Below, in pieces: positions 43,645-55,489 of a DNA stretch of 64,000 bases (position 1 is its first letter; the number at the start of each line of letters is the position of its first letter). Origin of the DNA: Capra hircus (lineage: Eukaryota > Chordata > Mammalia > Artiodactyla > Bovidae); NCBI RefSeq assembly GCF_001704415.2, contig NC_030808.1, positions 138,089,089-138,153,088 of the forward strand, written 5' to 3'. The notes beneath the pieces are model-generated. The model had not been told where the DNA came from and did no database searches. It worked only from the letters and a program-made list of their open reading frames with translations. The position numbers were made by a program, and so were the translations under genes.

Positions 43645-44408
43645 TTTTTTTTTTTTTCCTACATTCCTTCATCTTAATCACCCAAGACTTTTTTTCTTAA
43701 GCTCTGAGTTATGGCAACAATCTATTTTGCCTAAGATTAACTTTCTTTAAGCCCAGAGCTAATGATAACACAACAAAACAACACATCTTGCTCAAGAGTA
43801 TGTTCTTCCTTAAGCTCTGTATTAATAATTTTACAACAACAGTGTGTCTTGCTCAAGAATATGTTTCCCCTTCTTAACAAAAACCTTCTGACTAATCCTG
43901 TTATATTAAGATGTGTGTTGTGGGAGTGGGTCTGGTAAGACCTTTACGCACATGAGGTATTCATTTGATCTATTGTTTGTAACCAATTGAAAAAGTGGAC
44001 TTCCTTGGCAGCTGAGTTGGTAAAGAATCAGCCTGCAATGTGGGAGACCTGGGTTCAATCCCTGGGTTGGGAAGATCCCCTGGAGAAGAGAACAGCTATC
44101 TACTCCAGTGTTCTGGCCTGGAGAATTCCATGGACTGTATAGATCATGGGATCGCAGAGAGTCCTACATGACTGATCAACTTTCACACAATTGGAAAAGT
44201 ATACAAAGCTCCACCCAAACTCGTGAGGCGGGCACTCTCTGCCCCCTTCTGATGTCTGTAGAGAAGCTTTCTCTGTCCCTTTTTCACTGTAATAAAACTT
44301 TTGATGCACAAAGCTCTGAGTGACTGAAGCTATGTCTTTGGTCCCGAAGCAAAATTCTCTCCTTTGAAGACCAGGAATCCAATACCATTCACCATAAGCT
44401 ATCAATAA
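43645..44408 (+). mobile_element. ERV LTR (family H), split by a Bov-tA SINE
   Basis: The 3' part has gtctgtagagaagctttctc, cactgtaataaaacttttga and cattcaccataagctatcaa, in the same order as the LTR at 47400-51485. The SINE at 43997-44187 interrupts it with a target duplication. The 5' limit is approximate; the left part has several cttaagctctg-like repeats. Confidence 0.7.
43997..44187 (+). mobile_element. Bov-tA SINE
   Basis: From ggacttccttggcagctgag to actgatcaactttcaca. Target caattgaaaaagt (43984-43996) repeated as caattggaaaagt (44188-44200). Confidence 0.9.
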
Positions 44409-44417
44409 GTTTCTATT

Positions 44418-44650
44418 GTGTGTGTGCATGTGTGCTAAATCAATTCAGTCAGGTCCAACTCTTTGCGATGCTATGGATTATAGCCAGCCAGGCTCCTCTG
44501 TCCACGGGATTTCCCAGGAAAGAATATTGGAGTGAGTTGCAGTGCCCTCCTCCAAGGGATCTTCCCGACTCAAGGATCGAAACTGCGTCTCTTAGGTCTC
44601 CTGCATTGTCAGGCAGGTTATTTACCTCTAGCACCACCTGGGAAACCCAT
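44418..44650 (-). mobile_element. Bov-tA SINE
   Basis: Reverse SINE, from a (gtgtgt)n/gcatgtgtgctaaatc tail to caccacctgggaaaccca. Target gtttctatt at 44409-44417 and 44651-44659. It sits directly at the end of an LTR. Confidence 0.9.
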
Positions 44651-44659
44651 GTTTCTATT

Positions 44660-45039
44660 ACATTTAGTAAGATCTCTGAAGATTTTCCTCTTATACTGAA
44701 TTTAGAGAAAATGACTAAAGAGCAAACACTGACATTATTTGATCCATTTCTTTAGAATGAGTGCTTGTTGTCGGTAAAAATGATTCAGGTGTTCAAAAAC
44801 CGTCCTTCTGATTTCTTTTGGCAACAGAAGACCAGCACTTTCATCATGTTTCCTGACATTCTTCTTCAAAATTTGACTCTATTTTCCATGGATTGTCTAT
44901 TTCCTTACTTGTATTGTTGTTGCATTGTTCCTAGCCTTCTGCACAGTTTCTGTGCCCTGACCCTTGAAGAACAGTGTTAAAGCTTGGTGCTTCAGAATAT
45001 GTGATTCAAGCTTCATTCTATTTGAAAAAATTGTTGTGT
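44660..45039. other. Unique sequence
   Basis: About 380 bases without a recognised repeat or exon. The 71-codon frame at 44765-44980 has no domain. Confidence 0.45.
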
Positions 45040-45048
45040 ACTCTTCAA

Positions 45049-46165
45049 CTTCCATTGGATCATTGAAAAAGCAAGAGAGTTTCAGAAAAACACCTACATC
45101 TGCTTTATTGACTACACCAAAGCCTTTGACTGTGTGGATCACAAAAAACTGTGGAAAATTCTTGAAGAGATGGGAATACCAGACCAGCTTACCTGCCTCC
45201 TGAGAAATCTGTATGCAGATCAAGAAGCAACAGTTAGAACTTGACATGGAACAACAGACTGGTTCCAAATCAAGAAAGGAGTACGTCAAGGTTGTATATT
45301 GTCACCCTGCACATCATGTGAAATGCCGGGCTGGATGAAGCAAAATTTGGAATCAAGATTGCTGGGAGAAATATGAATAAGCTCAGATATGCAGATGACA
45401 CCACCCTATGGGAGAAAGCAAAAGGGAACTAAAGAGCCTCTTGATGAAAGTGAAGGAGGAGAGTGAAAAAGTTGGCTTAAAAATCAACATTCAGAAAACA
45501 AAGATCATGGCATCTGGTCCCATCACTTCATGGCGAATAGATGGGGAAACAATGGAAACAGTGAGAGACTTTATTTTCTTAGGCTCCAAAATCACTGAAG
45601 ACGGTGACTGCAGCCGTGAAGTTTAAAGACACTTGCTCCTTGGAAGAAAAACTATGACCAACCTAGACAGCATATTCAAAAGCAGAGACATTACTTTTCC
45701 AACAAAGGTCCGTCTAGTCAAAGCTATGGTTTTTCCAGTAGTCATGTATGGATGTGAAAGTTGGACTATAAAGAAAGCTGAGTGCTAAAGAACTGATGCT
45801 TTTGAACTGTGGTGTTAGAGAGGACTCTTGAGAGTCCCTTGAACTGCAAGGAGTCAAGGAGTGAATCCTAAAGCAAATCAGTCCTGAATATTCATTGGAA
45901 GGACTGATATTGAAGCTGATGCTCCAATACTTTGGCCACCTGATGCAAATAACTGACTCATTGGAAAAGACCCTGATGCTGAGAAAGATTGAGGGTGGGA
46001 GGAGAAGGGGATGATAGAGGATGAGATGGTTGGATGGCATCACTGACTCAATGGACATGAGTTTGAGTAAACTCTGGGAGTTGGTGATGGACAGGGAAGA
46101 CTGACGTGCTGCAGTTCATGGGGTCACAAAGAGTCAGACACAACTGAGTGACTCAACCAAACTGA
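45049..46165 (+). mobile_element. BovB LINE, 5'-truncated in the RT
   Basis: Target actcttcaa at 45040-45048 and 46166-46174. A 14-base block aactgaactcttca is then repeated once more at the 3' side, blending tail and target. A small deletion near 45310 removes the motif following SPC. 3' end of the gggaaagattgagg type. Confidence 0.88.
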
Positions 46166-46724
46166 ACTCTTCAAACTGAACTCTTCAGGGGCTGAAGGCA
46201 CAAGCCACACCTGAACTGCACTAAGATTATTGAGAACCATCATAATTCACTTTTGAAACAAATATGTGTGGCTGAATTCATGTGCATTTGAGGCCAATTG
46301 TGTAGCTGGGATGTGATGTTTACATGTATTATTAAAACTCAACAGTACCCACAGCAATAGTTTAGAATGTAGGCCAATAAAAGATGTTTAATATTTATTT
46401 TATTGAAGTGTTGATTTACAATGCTGTGTTAGTTTCCACTATACTGCAAAGTGGTTCAGTTATATATATAAATTCTTTCATATTCTTTTCCATTATGATT
46501 TATCACAGGCTATTGAATATAGTTCCCTGTGCCCTACAGTAGAACTTAGTTGTTTATTCACTCTGTATATAAATAGTTTACATCTGCTAATCCCAAACTC
46601 CCAATCCCTCATTTCCCCAACCAACTCCCCCTTGGCAACCACAGTCTGTTCTCTATGTTTGAGCATCTGTTTCTATTTTGTACATAAATTCATTTGTGTC
46701 ATATTTTACATTTCACAAACAAGT

Positions 46725-46760
46725 GATATGGTATTTGATATGGTATTTGATATGGTATTT
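46725..46760. repeat. 12-bp unit in three tandem copies
   Basis: gatatggtattt occurs three times without interruption inside the L1 3' UTR, where other L1 copies have it once. Confidence 0.95.
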
Positions 46761-46887
46761 GTCTTCCCCTTTCTGACTTACTTCATTTAGCGTGATCATC
46801 TCTAGGGCCATTCATCTTGCTGTAAATGATATTATTTCCATCTTTTTATGGCTGAGTAGTATTCCATTGTATATATGTACCACATCT

Positions 46888-47106
46888 TTTTTTTTTTTTT
46901 TTTGGCTGTGCTGGGTCTTTGTTGCAGTGTGTGGCTTTCTTCAGTTGTGGAGCACAGGCTGTAGAACATGTGGGCTCAGTAGTTGTCACATGGGCCTGGT
47001 TGCCCTGTGGCATGTGGAATCTTAGTTACCTGACCAGGAATGGAACCTGGGTCCCCTGCATTGGAAGGCAGATTCTCAATCACTGGACCTCCAGGGAAGT
47101 CCCAGC
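46888..47106 (-). mobile_element. CHR-type SINE nested in L1
   Basis: T-run tail at 46888-46903, then ggctgtgctgggtctttgtt, to the head cctccagggaagtccc. Target accacatct at 46879-46887 and 47107-47115. Confidence 0.92.
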
Positions 47107-47834
47107 ACCACATCTTCTTTATCCATTCACCTGTCCATAGACACTAAGGTTGTTTCCATATCTCAGTTATTATGAATAGTGCTGCTATGAACATAGGGGT
47201 ACATTTATCTTTTTGAATTATAATTTTTTCTGGATATATACCCATGAGTGGGATTGCTGGAGCATATTGCAACTCTACTATTACTTCTTTGAGGAACCTC
47301 CGTACTGTTTTGCATAGTGGCTGAACCAGTTTATGTTCCCACCAACAGCAACAGAAGATTTTTGAGAGAGGAGTACATTAGCAATAACATTGTTATAATG
47401 GCCTACATGTGGTGATTGCTAAAAGCAAACTGACCTTGTTTTCAATCTTTCATTGCCTGTACCTTGGCAACTACTCTCACAGGAGTCAGTTTGCCACTGT
47501 TGAGAGACACCACTTTTAATCATAATTCTAAAAAAAGGCCAGAAGAAGGATAGTGAAAGGGTAACAAGCAGGAAGGCCAGGGATCTTGAAACAGAGGAAA
47601 TAGGCTGCAAGCATCAGACATTTTTTTATCTCTCCCTTAATTGGCAGGAGGAAACAAACTACAGGTGTCAGATACCTTTTTTCCTTCTCCACACAAAATT
47701 AAAAGGAGGTTTCTCGATGGAAATGTTTTTCTTAAGCTATGTTAATGAAACTATGTCTTTGCATTGGAATTTGCCTTTCTTCAAAATGGTTCCACCGAAG
47801 ACTAACTTTTTTTCTTTTCGCATACCTTGGGTTA

Positions 47835-48345
47835 CCTAGATAGCATATTGAAAAGCATAGACATTACTTTGCCAACAAAGGTCCGTCTAGTCAAGGCTAT
47901 GGTTTTTCCAGTAGTCATGTATGGATGTGAGAGTTGTACTGGGAAGAAAGCTGAGTGACGAAGGATTGATGCTTTTGAACTCTGGTGTTGGAGAAGAATC
48001 CTGAGAGTCCCTTGGACTGCAAGGAGATCCAACCAGTCCTTTCTGAGGGAGATCAGCCCTGAGATTCCCTTGGAGGGAATGATGCTGAAGCTGAAACTCC
48101 AGTACTTTGGCCACCTCATGCAAAGAGTTGACTCAATGGAAAGACTCTGTCGCTGGGAGGGATTGGGGGCAGGAGGAGAAGGAGATGACAGAGGATGAGA
48201 TGGCTGGATGGCATCACTGACTCAATGGATGTGAGTCTGAATGAACTCCAGGAGTTGGTGATGGACAGGGAGGCCTGGCATGCTGCAATTCATGGAGTTG
48301 CAAGAGTCGGACATGACTGACTGACTGAACTGAACTGAACTGAAC
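47835..48345 (+). mobile_element. BovB LINE 3' end
   Basis: Target tgggtta at 47828-47834 and 48346-48352. Tail has four ctgaa units. Belongs to the gggagggattggggg 3' type. Confidence 0.9.
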
Positions 48346-48641
48346 TGGGTTAATAATAACTCAGCAAATCAGTACTCATATTAATTGTTTTATGGGTGGA
48401 GGATGAAATACCTCGTGCCATCCTGTCTCAAAAATGATTATTGTGAGAGAGGGGTATGGTGAAACTCTGACAGCCTTGAGGTATCTCTCTTATCTGATTA
48501 ATAGCTTTCTAACAGAAATAAAACAGCTTGCTAAAACTAGCTGGGAGGTGGGGGGAAGGATTCTCCTTCTCCCTTCTGATGTTTATGTCAAAAGATTTCT
48601 CTGTCCCTTATCACTTTAATAAAACTCTGCTACACAAAAGC

Positions 48642-49142
48642 AGAAAGGGTAAATTTAACTCAGATGACCATTATATCTACTACTGTGGGCAGGAATCCCT
48701 TAGAAGAAATGGAATAGCCATCATAGTCAACAAAAGAGTCCTAAATGCAGTACTTGGATGCAATCTCAAAAACAACAGAATGATCTCTGTTCATTTCCAA
48801 GGCAAACCATACAATATCACGGTAATCCAAGCCTATGCCCCGACCAGTAACACTGAAGAAACTGAGGTTGAATGTTTCTACGAAGATCTACAAGAACTTT
48901 TAGAACTAACACCTCAAAAAGATGCTCTTTTGATTATAGGGGACTGGAATGCAAAAGTAGGAAGTCAAGAAACGCCTGGAGAAACAGGCAAATTTGGCCT
49001 TGCAAGAATACAGAATGAAGCAGGGCAAAGGCTAATAGAGTTTTGCCAAGAGAACACACTAGTCATAGCAAACACCCTCTTCCAACAACACAAGAGAAGG
49101 CACATGGATATCATCAGATGGCCAACACTGAAATCAGATTGA
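48642..49142 (+). pseudogene. BovB endonuclease, C-terminal two thirds
   Basis: The frame (open from an upstream ATG in LTR sequence at 48528) has FNSDDHYIYYCGQE at the start, ITVIQAYAPTSNTEE, and the catalytic LLIIGDWNAKVGSQE motif near 48930-48975. It then goes out of frame at about 49095 (RRHMDIIRW instead of a YTWTSP-like end) because of a deletion. The upstream ATG is not a real start. Confidence 0.85.
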
Positions 49143-49254
49143 CTATATTCTTTGCAGCCAAAGATGAAGAAGCTCTATACAGTCAGCAAAAGCAAGACCC
49201 GGAGCTGACTGTGGCTCAGATCATGAACTCCTTATTGCCAAATTCAGACTTAAA

Positions 49255-49821
49255 TTGAAGAAAGTGGGGAAAACCACTAAACCATTTAGGTATGACCTAA
49301 ATCAAATCCCTTATGATTATACAGTGGAAGTAGGAAATAGATTTAAGGGACTAGATCTGTTAGACAGAGTGTCTGATGAACTATGGACAGAGGATGTGAC
49401 ATTGTACAGGAGACAGGGATCAAGAGCATCCTCAAGAAAAAAAAAATGCAAAAAAGCAAAATGGCTGTCTGAAGACGCCTTACAAATAGCTGTGAAAAGA
49501 AGAGAAGCCAAAAGCAAAGGAGAAAAGGAAAGATATACACATTTGAATGCAGAGTTCCAAAGAATAGCAAGGAGAGATAAGAAAGCCTTTCTCAGCGATC
49601 AATGCCAAGAAATAGAGGAAAACAATAGAATGGGAAATCCTAGAGATCTCTTTAAGAAAATTAGAGATACCAAGGGGACATTTCATGCAAACATGTGCTC
49701 AATAGGGGACAGAAAACATATGGACCTAACAGAAGCAGAAGATATTAATAAGAGATGGCAAGAATACACAGAAGGACTGTACAAAAAAGATCTTCACACC
49801 CAGTTAATCATGATAGTGTGA
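49255..49821 (+). pseudogene. BovB linker region
   Basis: 188 codons from KKVGKTTKPFRYDLNQIPYD through KKAKWLSEDALQIAVKRRE to TEAEDINKRWQEYTEGLYKK, the basic linker between endonuclease and RT. A run of nine A bases at 49437-49446 changes the local frame compared with other copies. Confidence 0.82.
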
Positions 49822-50744
49822 TTACTCACCTAGAGCCAGACATCCTGGAATGTGAAGTCAAGTGGGCCTTAGGAAGCATCACTACAAACAAAGCTAGTAG
49901 AGGTGATGGAATTCCAGTTGAGCTATTTCAAATCCTGAAAGATGATGCTTTGAAAGTGCTGCATTCAGTATGCCAGCAAATTTGGAAAACTCAGCCGTGG
50001 CCACAGGACTGGAAAAGGTCAGTTTTCATTATAATTCCAAAGAAAGTAAATGCCAAAGAATGCTCAAACTACCACACAGTTGCACTCATCTCACACACTA
50101 GTAAAGTAATGCTCAAAATTCTCCAAGCCAGGCTTCAGCAATACATGAACCATGAACTTCCAGATGTTCAAGTTGTTTTTAGAAAATGTAGAGGAACCAG
50201 AGATCAAATTGCCAACATCCACTGGATCATGGAAAAAGCAAGAGAGTTCCAGAAAAACATCTATTTCTGCTTTATTGACTATGCCAAAGCCTTTGACTGT
50301 ATGGATCACAAAAAACTGTGGAAAATTCTGAAAGAGATGGGAATACTAGACCACCTGACCTGCCTCTTGAGAAACCTGTATGCAAGCCAGGAGGCAACAG
50401 TTAGAACTGGACATGGAACAACAGACTGGTTCCAAATAGGAAAAGGAGTATATGAAGGCTGTATACTGTCACTCTGCTTATTTAACTTATATGCAGAGTA
50501 CATCATGAGAAACACTGGGCTGGATGAAACACAAGCTGGAATCAGGATTGCCAGGAGAAATATCAATAACCTCAGATATGCAGATGACACCACCCTTATG
50601 GCAGAAAGTGAAGAAGAACTAAGGAGACTCTTGATGAAAGTGAAAGAGGAGAGTGAAAATGTTGGCTTAAAGATCAACATTCAGAAAACTAAGATCATGG
50701 CATTCAGTCCCATCACTTCATGGAAAATAGATGGGAAACAGTGA
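49755..50744 (+). pseudogene. BovB reverse transcriptase, longest open frame (329 codons)
   Basis: Carries the fingers (KDDALKVLHSVCQQIWK), motif A FIDYAKAFDCMDHKKLW near residue 176, motif B region reading YEGCILSLCLFNLY instead of the usual QGCILSPCLFNLY near residue 242, and motif C RYADDTTLMAESEEEL near residue 278. It ends shortly after the palm (SWKIDGKQ, frameshift). The motif B substitutions argue that the enzyme is dead even though YADD is intact. Confidence 0.9.
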
Positions 50745-51485
50745 AAACTGTGGTTGACTTTATTTTGGGGGGGGCTCCAAAGTCACTGCAGATGGTGATT
50801 GCAGCCATGAAATGAAATTAAAAGATGCTTACTCCTTGGAAGGAAAGTTATGACCAACCTAGACAGCATATTAAAAAGCAGAGACATTACTTTGCCAACA
50901 AAGGTCCATCTATTCAAGGCTATTGTTTTTCCAGTAGTCATGTATGGATGTGAGAGTTGGACTACAAAGAAAGCTGAGTGCAGAAGAATTGATGCTTTTG
51001 AACTGTGATATTGGTTAAGACTCTTGAAAGTCCCTTGGACTGCAAGGAAATCCAACCAGTCCATCCTAAAGGAGCTCATTCCTGGGTGTTCATTGGAAAG
51101 ACTGACGTTGAAGCTGAAACTCCAATATTTTGGCCACCTGATACCAAGAGCTGACTCATTTGAAAAGACCCTGATGCTGAGAAAGATTGAGGGCAGGAGG
51201 AGAAGGGGACAACAGAGGGTGAGATGGTTTGATGGCATCACCAACTCAATGGACATAGGTTTGGGTTGGCTCTGGGAGTTGGTGATGGACAGGAGGCCTG
51301 GCGTGTTGCGGTTCATGGGGTCACAAAGAGTTGGACACGACTGAGCAAGTGAACTGAACTGAACTGTACTGATACAAAAGCTCTTGAGTCAGCAAGCCTG
51401 GCCCCTGGTCCCAAAGCTAAATCTTCTTCGGAGATCACGAATCTGAAACTGTTCACCATAAGCTGTCAATAGCACCTAATGCTGG

Positions 51486-52261
51486 GTCAGTATGTAGAGT
51501 GTCTGGAGACAGTGGGGGGAGGCAGAATATACTCATTACTGGAGGAAATGGGGGTCAGTCTCCCCTTTGGACTGGAATCTGGTAAATCTATGAAAATTAA
51601 ACATAAAAATGCTTTTCAATCCAATCACCCAACCCCTGTGAAAGAGGCTGAAGCCACCTCAAAATTTGTCTTATATGTGAACAGTGAAATTCCACAAGGC
51701 CACAAACAAGAATAGGTTAGATCTGGATTGGCTGACTCAGAAATATTTCCACAATGTTTTATTAACAGAAGAAAAGCAAGTGTTTACCAGCAGCAAACCT
51801 TTCTACATGTGATATGAAACTTCCCATGAGGGTAAGAGGACAGGGAAAGGCCCAGAAGGGCTCCTACACACCTGGCTTATCCCAGTGAGAGAGGGGAGAG
51901 GTCAAAGCTAGAAAAAATGAGCCATAGACAAGAGAATAACCAAAACAGCATGTAAAACATTCCTTTTATATAAAATTACATGCATTTGTTCACTGTCCCA
52001 GAGAACTGTGGGGAAAAAGGCCAAGTTACTCAGGGCCACCAATCAGAACTTTCTGTGATGACGAAAACATTTTCTACCTGTGCTTTGTCATCCAAACCAG
52101 TAGCCAGGAGATGCATGTGGTTACTGAGCCTGTGAAATGTGGTAAGTGTGACCAAGGAACCAAATCTTTAATTTATTTAATTTTAATTAAATTTAAGAAG
52201 CTAATACATTTACAGACAATGTTTTACCATCAACAGTACAGTTGCTTTTTAAAGAAAGTTA
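51486..52261. other. Unique sequence, no gene recognised
   Basis: About 0.78 kb. A 78-codon frame at 51479-51715 has no domain. Sequence from 52155 on is AT-rich and may be a decayed repeat. Confidence 0.45.
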
Positions 52262-52500
52262 TTTTCAGTTGTGCTGGGTCCTTGTCGCTGCATGAGGGCT
52301 TTCAATAGTTGCAGTGTGCAGGATTCTCATTGTGGTGGCTTCTCTTGTGGAACACGGGCTCTAGGGCACAAGGGTTTCAGTAGTTGTGGCATTTAGGTTC
52401 ATTGCCCCACAGCATGTGGAATCTTCCCAGACCAGCAATCAAACCTGTGCCCCTTGCATTGGCAGGCAGATTCTTAACCATTGGACCACCAGGGAAGTCC
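52262..52500 (-). mobile_element. CHR-type SINE
   Basis: Reverse: ttgtgctgggtccttgtcgc, cacagcatgtggaatcttcc, and the head ccaccagggaagtcctg at the right. Confidence 0.85.
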
Positions 52501-52605
52501 TGTTTTCTTTTTTCTATTCTTCTATAGTGTTTGAATGGTTCTATGATGAAACTATTATGTAATCAATAAAATAAATAAATAAAATTAAAAGGCTTTAGAG
52601 AAACA

Positions 52606-52862
52606 GTATGTGTGGTGATTAAGAGTTCAAGTTTAGATCCACACAGCCTGGTTCAAATCCTAGCCTTGTGACTTCATTGCTTTGGGGCAAATTATTTAGC
52701 CTCAAATTACTTTCTCTACTATGCCTTAGTCTCCTCACCAGTAAAAGGGGCATAATCATAGTACCTACCTCATGGGGTTATTGTGAGGATGAAGTGAGTC
52801 TGTACATGAGGAGGTCTTAAGACCAACTCCTGGTACATGATGTTTGTTAAGTATTTGCAAAT
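52606..52862 (+). mobile_element. MIR SINE, nearly complete
   Basis: tRNA-like part gtggtgattaagagttcaag and ctggttcaaatcctagcc, core ttatttagcctcaaattact and agtctcctcaccagtaaaag, tail ggttattgtgaggatgaagt. Short A/T-rich simple sequence precedes it (52563-52590). Confidence 0.9.
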
Positions 52863-52871
52863 GTAAGTATT

Positions 52872-53094
52872 CAGTTCAGTTCAGTCACTCAGTCATGTCC
52901 AACTCTTTGAGACCTCTTGGACTGCAGCACGCCAGGCTTCCCTTTCCATCACCAACTCCCAGAGCTTATTCAAAGTCATGTCCATCAAGTCAGTGATGCC
53001 ATCCAACCATCTCATCCTCTGTCATCCCCTTCTCCTCCTGCCTTCAATCTTTCCCAGTATTGAGGTCTTTTCCAGTGAGTCAGTTCTTCACATC
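52872..53094 (-). mobile_element. BovB LINE 3' end, 223 bp
   Basis: Target agtatt at 52866-52871 and 53095-53100. Only the final part of the element is present. Confidence 0.88.
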
Positions 53095-53259
53095 AGTATT
53101 ACCCAGGATTTAGTTGCAAGTGGTAAGGGACTCTGGCTAAAGGATGTACTAATTGGATACTTATTGGCTTGCAAAAATGTTGAGATGTCTGGAAGACCAG
53201 GTGTCAAGCCCAGGAAATGATCCCTCACTGCTGTTCTGATACCAACCTAAGTTGTTGGG

Positions 53260-54500
53260 GGCCATTGCTTCCCTTTATAACCAGCTCGCTGTTAAAGAGC
53301 CCTGAAAGAGCAATGTTGGTGGAAAGGAAAGTTTGCTTTATTTGGATGCTGGCAATGTGGGGGAGGGAGAGCAGTGCCTGTCCAAAGTCTGACCACCCCC
53401 CTCCACCCTTGACAGTCAGTGGACAAGAGCTTTTCTAGGCTTAGGGTGGGGGCTACAGGCAGAAAGAGCACAGTCAGTTCTGTCATCTTGAAATTGGTCA
53501 TCAGTGGTCTGACAACAACACCTTGATTGTTTTAGATACAGTTAATCTTAAGTTCCAAGGTAAGTTTGTTCCCATTTTCTCAAGGCCAGTACTCAGAATA
53601 GTGGCAGCTTATGTAATGGCTTCAGTCTGGTCATCATATAGTTAATTTCTTATACCTGGGTGTTTCAGAATCTATAAGGCAGCTCACAGGGTATGGCTCA
53701 GAATTTATAGAAAATCTATTACCAACCTAGACAGCATATTAAAAAGCAGAGACAGTACTTTACCAACAAAGGTCCATATAGTCAAAGCTATGGTTCTCCA
53801 GTAGTTACGTATGGATATGAGATTTGGACTACAAAGAAAGTTGAGCGCCGAAGAACTGATGCTTTTGAACTATGGTGCTGGAGAAGACTCTTGAGAGTCC
53901 CTTGGACTGCAAGGAGATTAAACCAGTCAATCCTAAAGGAAATCAGTCCTGAATATTCATTGGAAGGACTGCTGCTGAAGCACCAATACTTTGGCCATGA
54001 GATGTGAAGAACTAACTCCTTGGAAAAGACTCTGATGTTGGGAAAGATTGCAGGCAGGAGAAGGGGATGACAGAGGATGAGATGGTTAAATGGCATCACT
54101 GACTCGATGGAGATGAGTTTGAGCAAGCTCTGGGAGTTGGTGACAGATGGGGAAGCCTGGTGTGCTGCAGTCCATGAGGTCACAAAGAGTCAGACACTAC
54201 TGAGCAACTGAACTGAACTGATAACCTATAGCCCTTGAGAAAGAATTAAAGGTCCTTGATTGTGCTTAATTATTATTTTGTCTTCCTTTGTTTTTGCATG
54301 TTCTCACTTCTCTGGTTAAACTTTTTCTTTTACTGAAGTCTTTCCACAGATATAAGGCAGGCAGAGGACATAGAGGGGTGAGGGGAGGAGCACAGGGTCC
54401 TGCTCTGTTTCACCTTTGGTTCCCAAGTGAAAGTCCTGTCAAGTGCATCAGGTTGACACAGCCTAGATCATGAGTCTGGGCCAGAGCCCTGGCTGAAGGG
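53260..54500 (-). mobile_element. ERV LTR (family I), split by a BovB
   Basis: Reversed polyadenylation signal in gtttgctttatttggatgct (about 53332), then ggtcatcagtggtctgacaa, gattgttttagatacagtta and caaggccagtactcagaata. After the BovB it resumes with gaaagaattaaaggtccttg and aagtctttccacagatataa. Limits approximate. Confidence 0.6.
53719..54218 (+). mobile_element. BovB LINE 3' end
   Basis: From accaacctagacagcatatt to gcaactgaactgaactga. Target duplication not resolved. Short deletions at about 53980 (gctgaaac lost) and 54056. Confidence 0.88.
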
Positions 54501-54581
54501 AGTCTGTACTAGCAAGTCCCCTATTTTGTTAATTCAGCTTCTGTCAGGGAGGTGGCTCTATGATGGGAGTGCAAGGGTGCG

Positions 54582-54812
54582 TACTAATTGCTTCAGTTGT
54601 GTCTGACTCTTTGTGACCTTGTGGACTGTAGCCCACCTGACTGTAGCCCAGCCCTCCTCTGTCCATGTGATTCTCTAGGCAAGAATACTGGAGTGCATAG
54701 CCAAGCCCTTCTCAAGCGGAGCTTCCTGACCAGGGAATGAACCCACATCTCTGTGTCTCCTGTAGTAGTAGGTGGATTCTTTACCATTAGTACTATCTGG
54801 GGAAGCCCTTTC
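54582..54812 (-). mobile_element. Bov-tA SINE, diverged
   Basis: Reverse SINE from gcttcagttgtgtctgactc to ctatctggggaagccc. Contains a local duplication of gactgtagccca at about 54625-54650. Confidence 0.82.
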
Positions 54813-54964
54813 AGAAGTGAGACAACAATATTCCGGTAGATGAAAACTACTTCTCACCATGTTTGTGCTGTACCGTCTACACAAAAAGCCACCCAGATAG
54901 GACACTCAGAATGTGGGTTCAAGGACACATAAAGCCCTGAGTGGTGAGTGTTCAAGGTCATTGG

Positions 54965-55200
54965 AAACAGGGGCTCTGCTATTCACAATCATGCAATAAC
55001 ACTTTATGAGGAGCTACTACTTCTAGCTGTGTGAACTTGGGCTTACCCCCAAACCTTGGCTATGTCTCAGTTTCCTCATCTATAGAATGAATGTCATGGT
55101 AATAGAATGTTCTTCTATTATCATGAAGTTGTTAGCAGATTGCATGGTCATATCTGAAGCACTTAGAGCACTGCATAGCCATACATCAAGCTATATAAAA
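54965..55200 (+). mobile_element. MIR SINE
   Basis: Core block gctgtgtgaacttgggc, tatgtctcagtttcctcatc, tatagaatgaatg, and tail gcacttagagcactgcat. The 290 bases after it are unassigned. Confidence 0.7.
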
Positions 55201-55489
55201 GTGTTTTGACAAGTAAATAAAATTTTCATTGGACTGGCTCCTTTCTCAAGATATTTAAAAAATTTTGTTCCCAATAAAAAAGACTGCTCTTACTTACTGC
55301 TCTCACCAGAATTCACAGAGCAAGTTTTATACTGGTAAGTACTAGGACAGGATTCCTGCTTCTCCTTTACCATTGGCATTTTTTCCTCTCTTTACACATG
55401 GTGGGTTGAAGAATTTACATAATAGATCCTGCTGGTTATTCTAAGCAAGGTCACACATGTTAGCAAGAGAAAGATGTGTTTGGCTTAGA

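Larger units (their letters stand above)
46385..47345 (-). mobile_element. L1 LINE 3' end, split by a CHR-type SINE
   Basis: Reverse L1 3' UTR (tgatttacaatgctgtgtta, ctattgaatatagttccctg) into the end of ORF2 (gccattcatcttgctgtaaa, atggctgagtagtattcc). ORF2 sequence resumes after the SINE with tctttatccattcacctg. 5'-truncated near 47345. Confidence 0.88.
48642..51373 (+). mobile_element. BovB LINE, 2.73 kb, 5'-truncated
   Basis: Longest uninterrupted BovB in the window. Target acaaaagc at 48634-48641 and 51374-51381 fixes both ends. Contains most of the endonuclease, the linker, RT and 3' end, which is of the ctgggtgttcattg type like the 35.2-40.2 kb copy. Confidence 0.93.
47400..51485 (+). 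mobile_element. ERV LTR (family H) hit twice by BovB
   Basis: Three pieces: about 47400-47834 (gtgaaagggtaacaagcagg, acagaggaaataggctgca), 48346-48641 (cactttaataaaactctgct) and 51374-51485 (aagctcttgagtcagcaagc, ttcaccataagctgtcaata). Removing the two BovBs leaves one LTR of roughly 0.85 kb with + strand polyadenylation signal. Related copies: 43645-44408 (+) and 62865-63662 (-). Confidence 0.75.

Noticed and set aside
48528..48644. ATG upstream of the BovB endonuclease frame as a fusion gene
   Set aside because: The ATG lies in the host LTR; the in-frame join is the result of insertion and the frame is broken 500 bases later.
49755..50744. Reverse transcriptase frame as a possible domesticated host gene, retron or diversity-generating system
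   Set aside because: It is embedded in a BovB with exact target duplications, broken on both sides, and matched by many other copies in the window.
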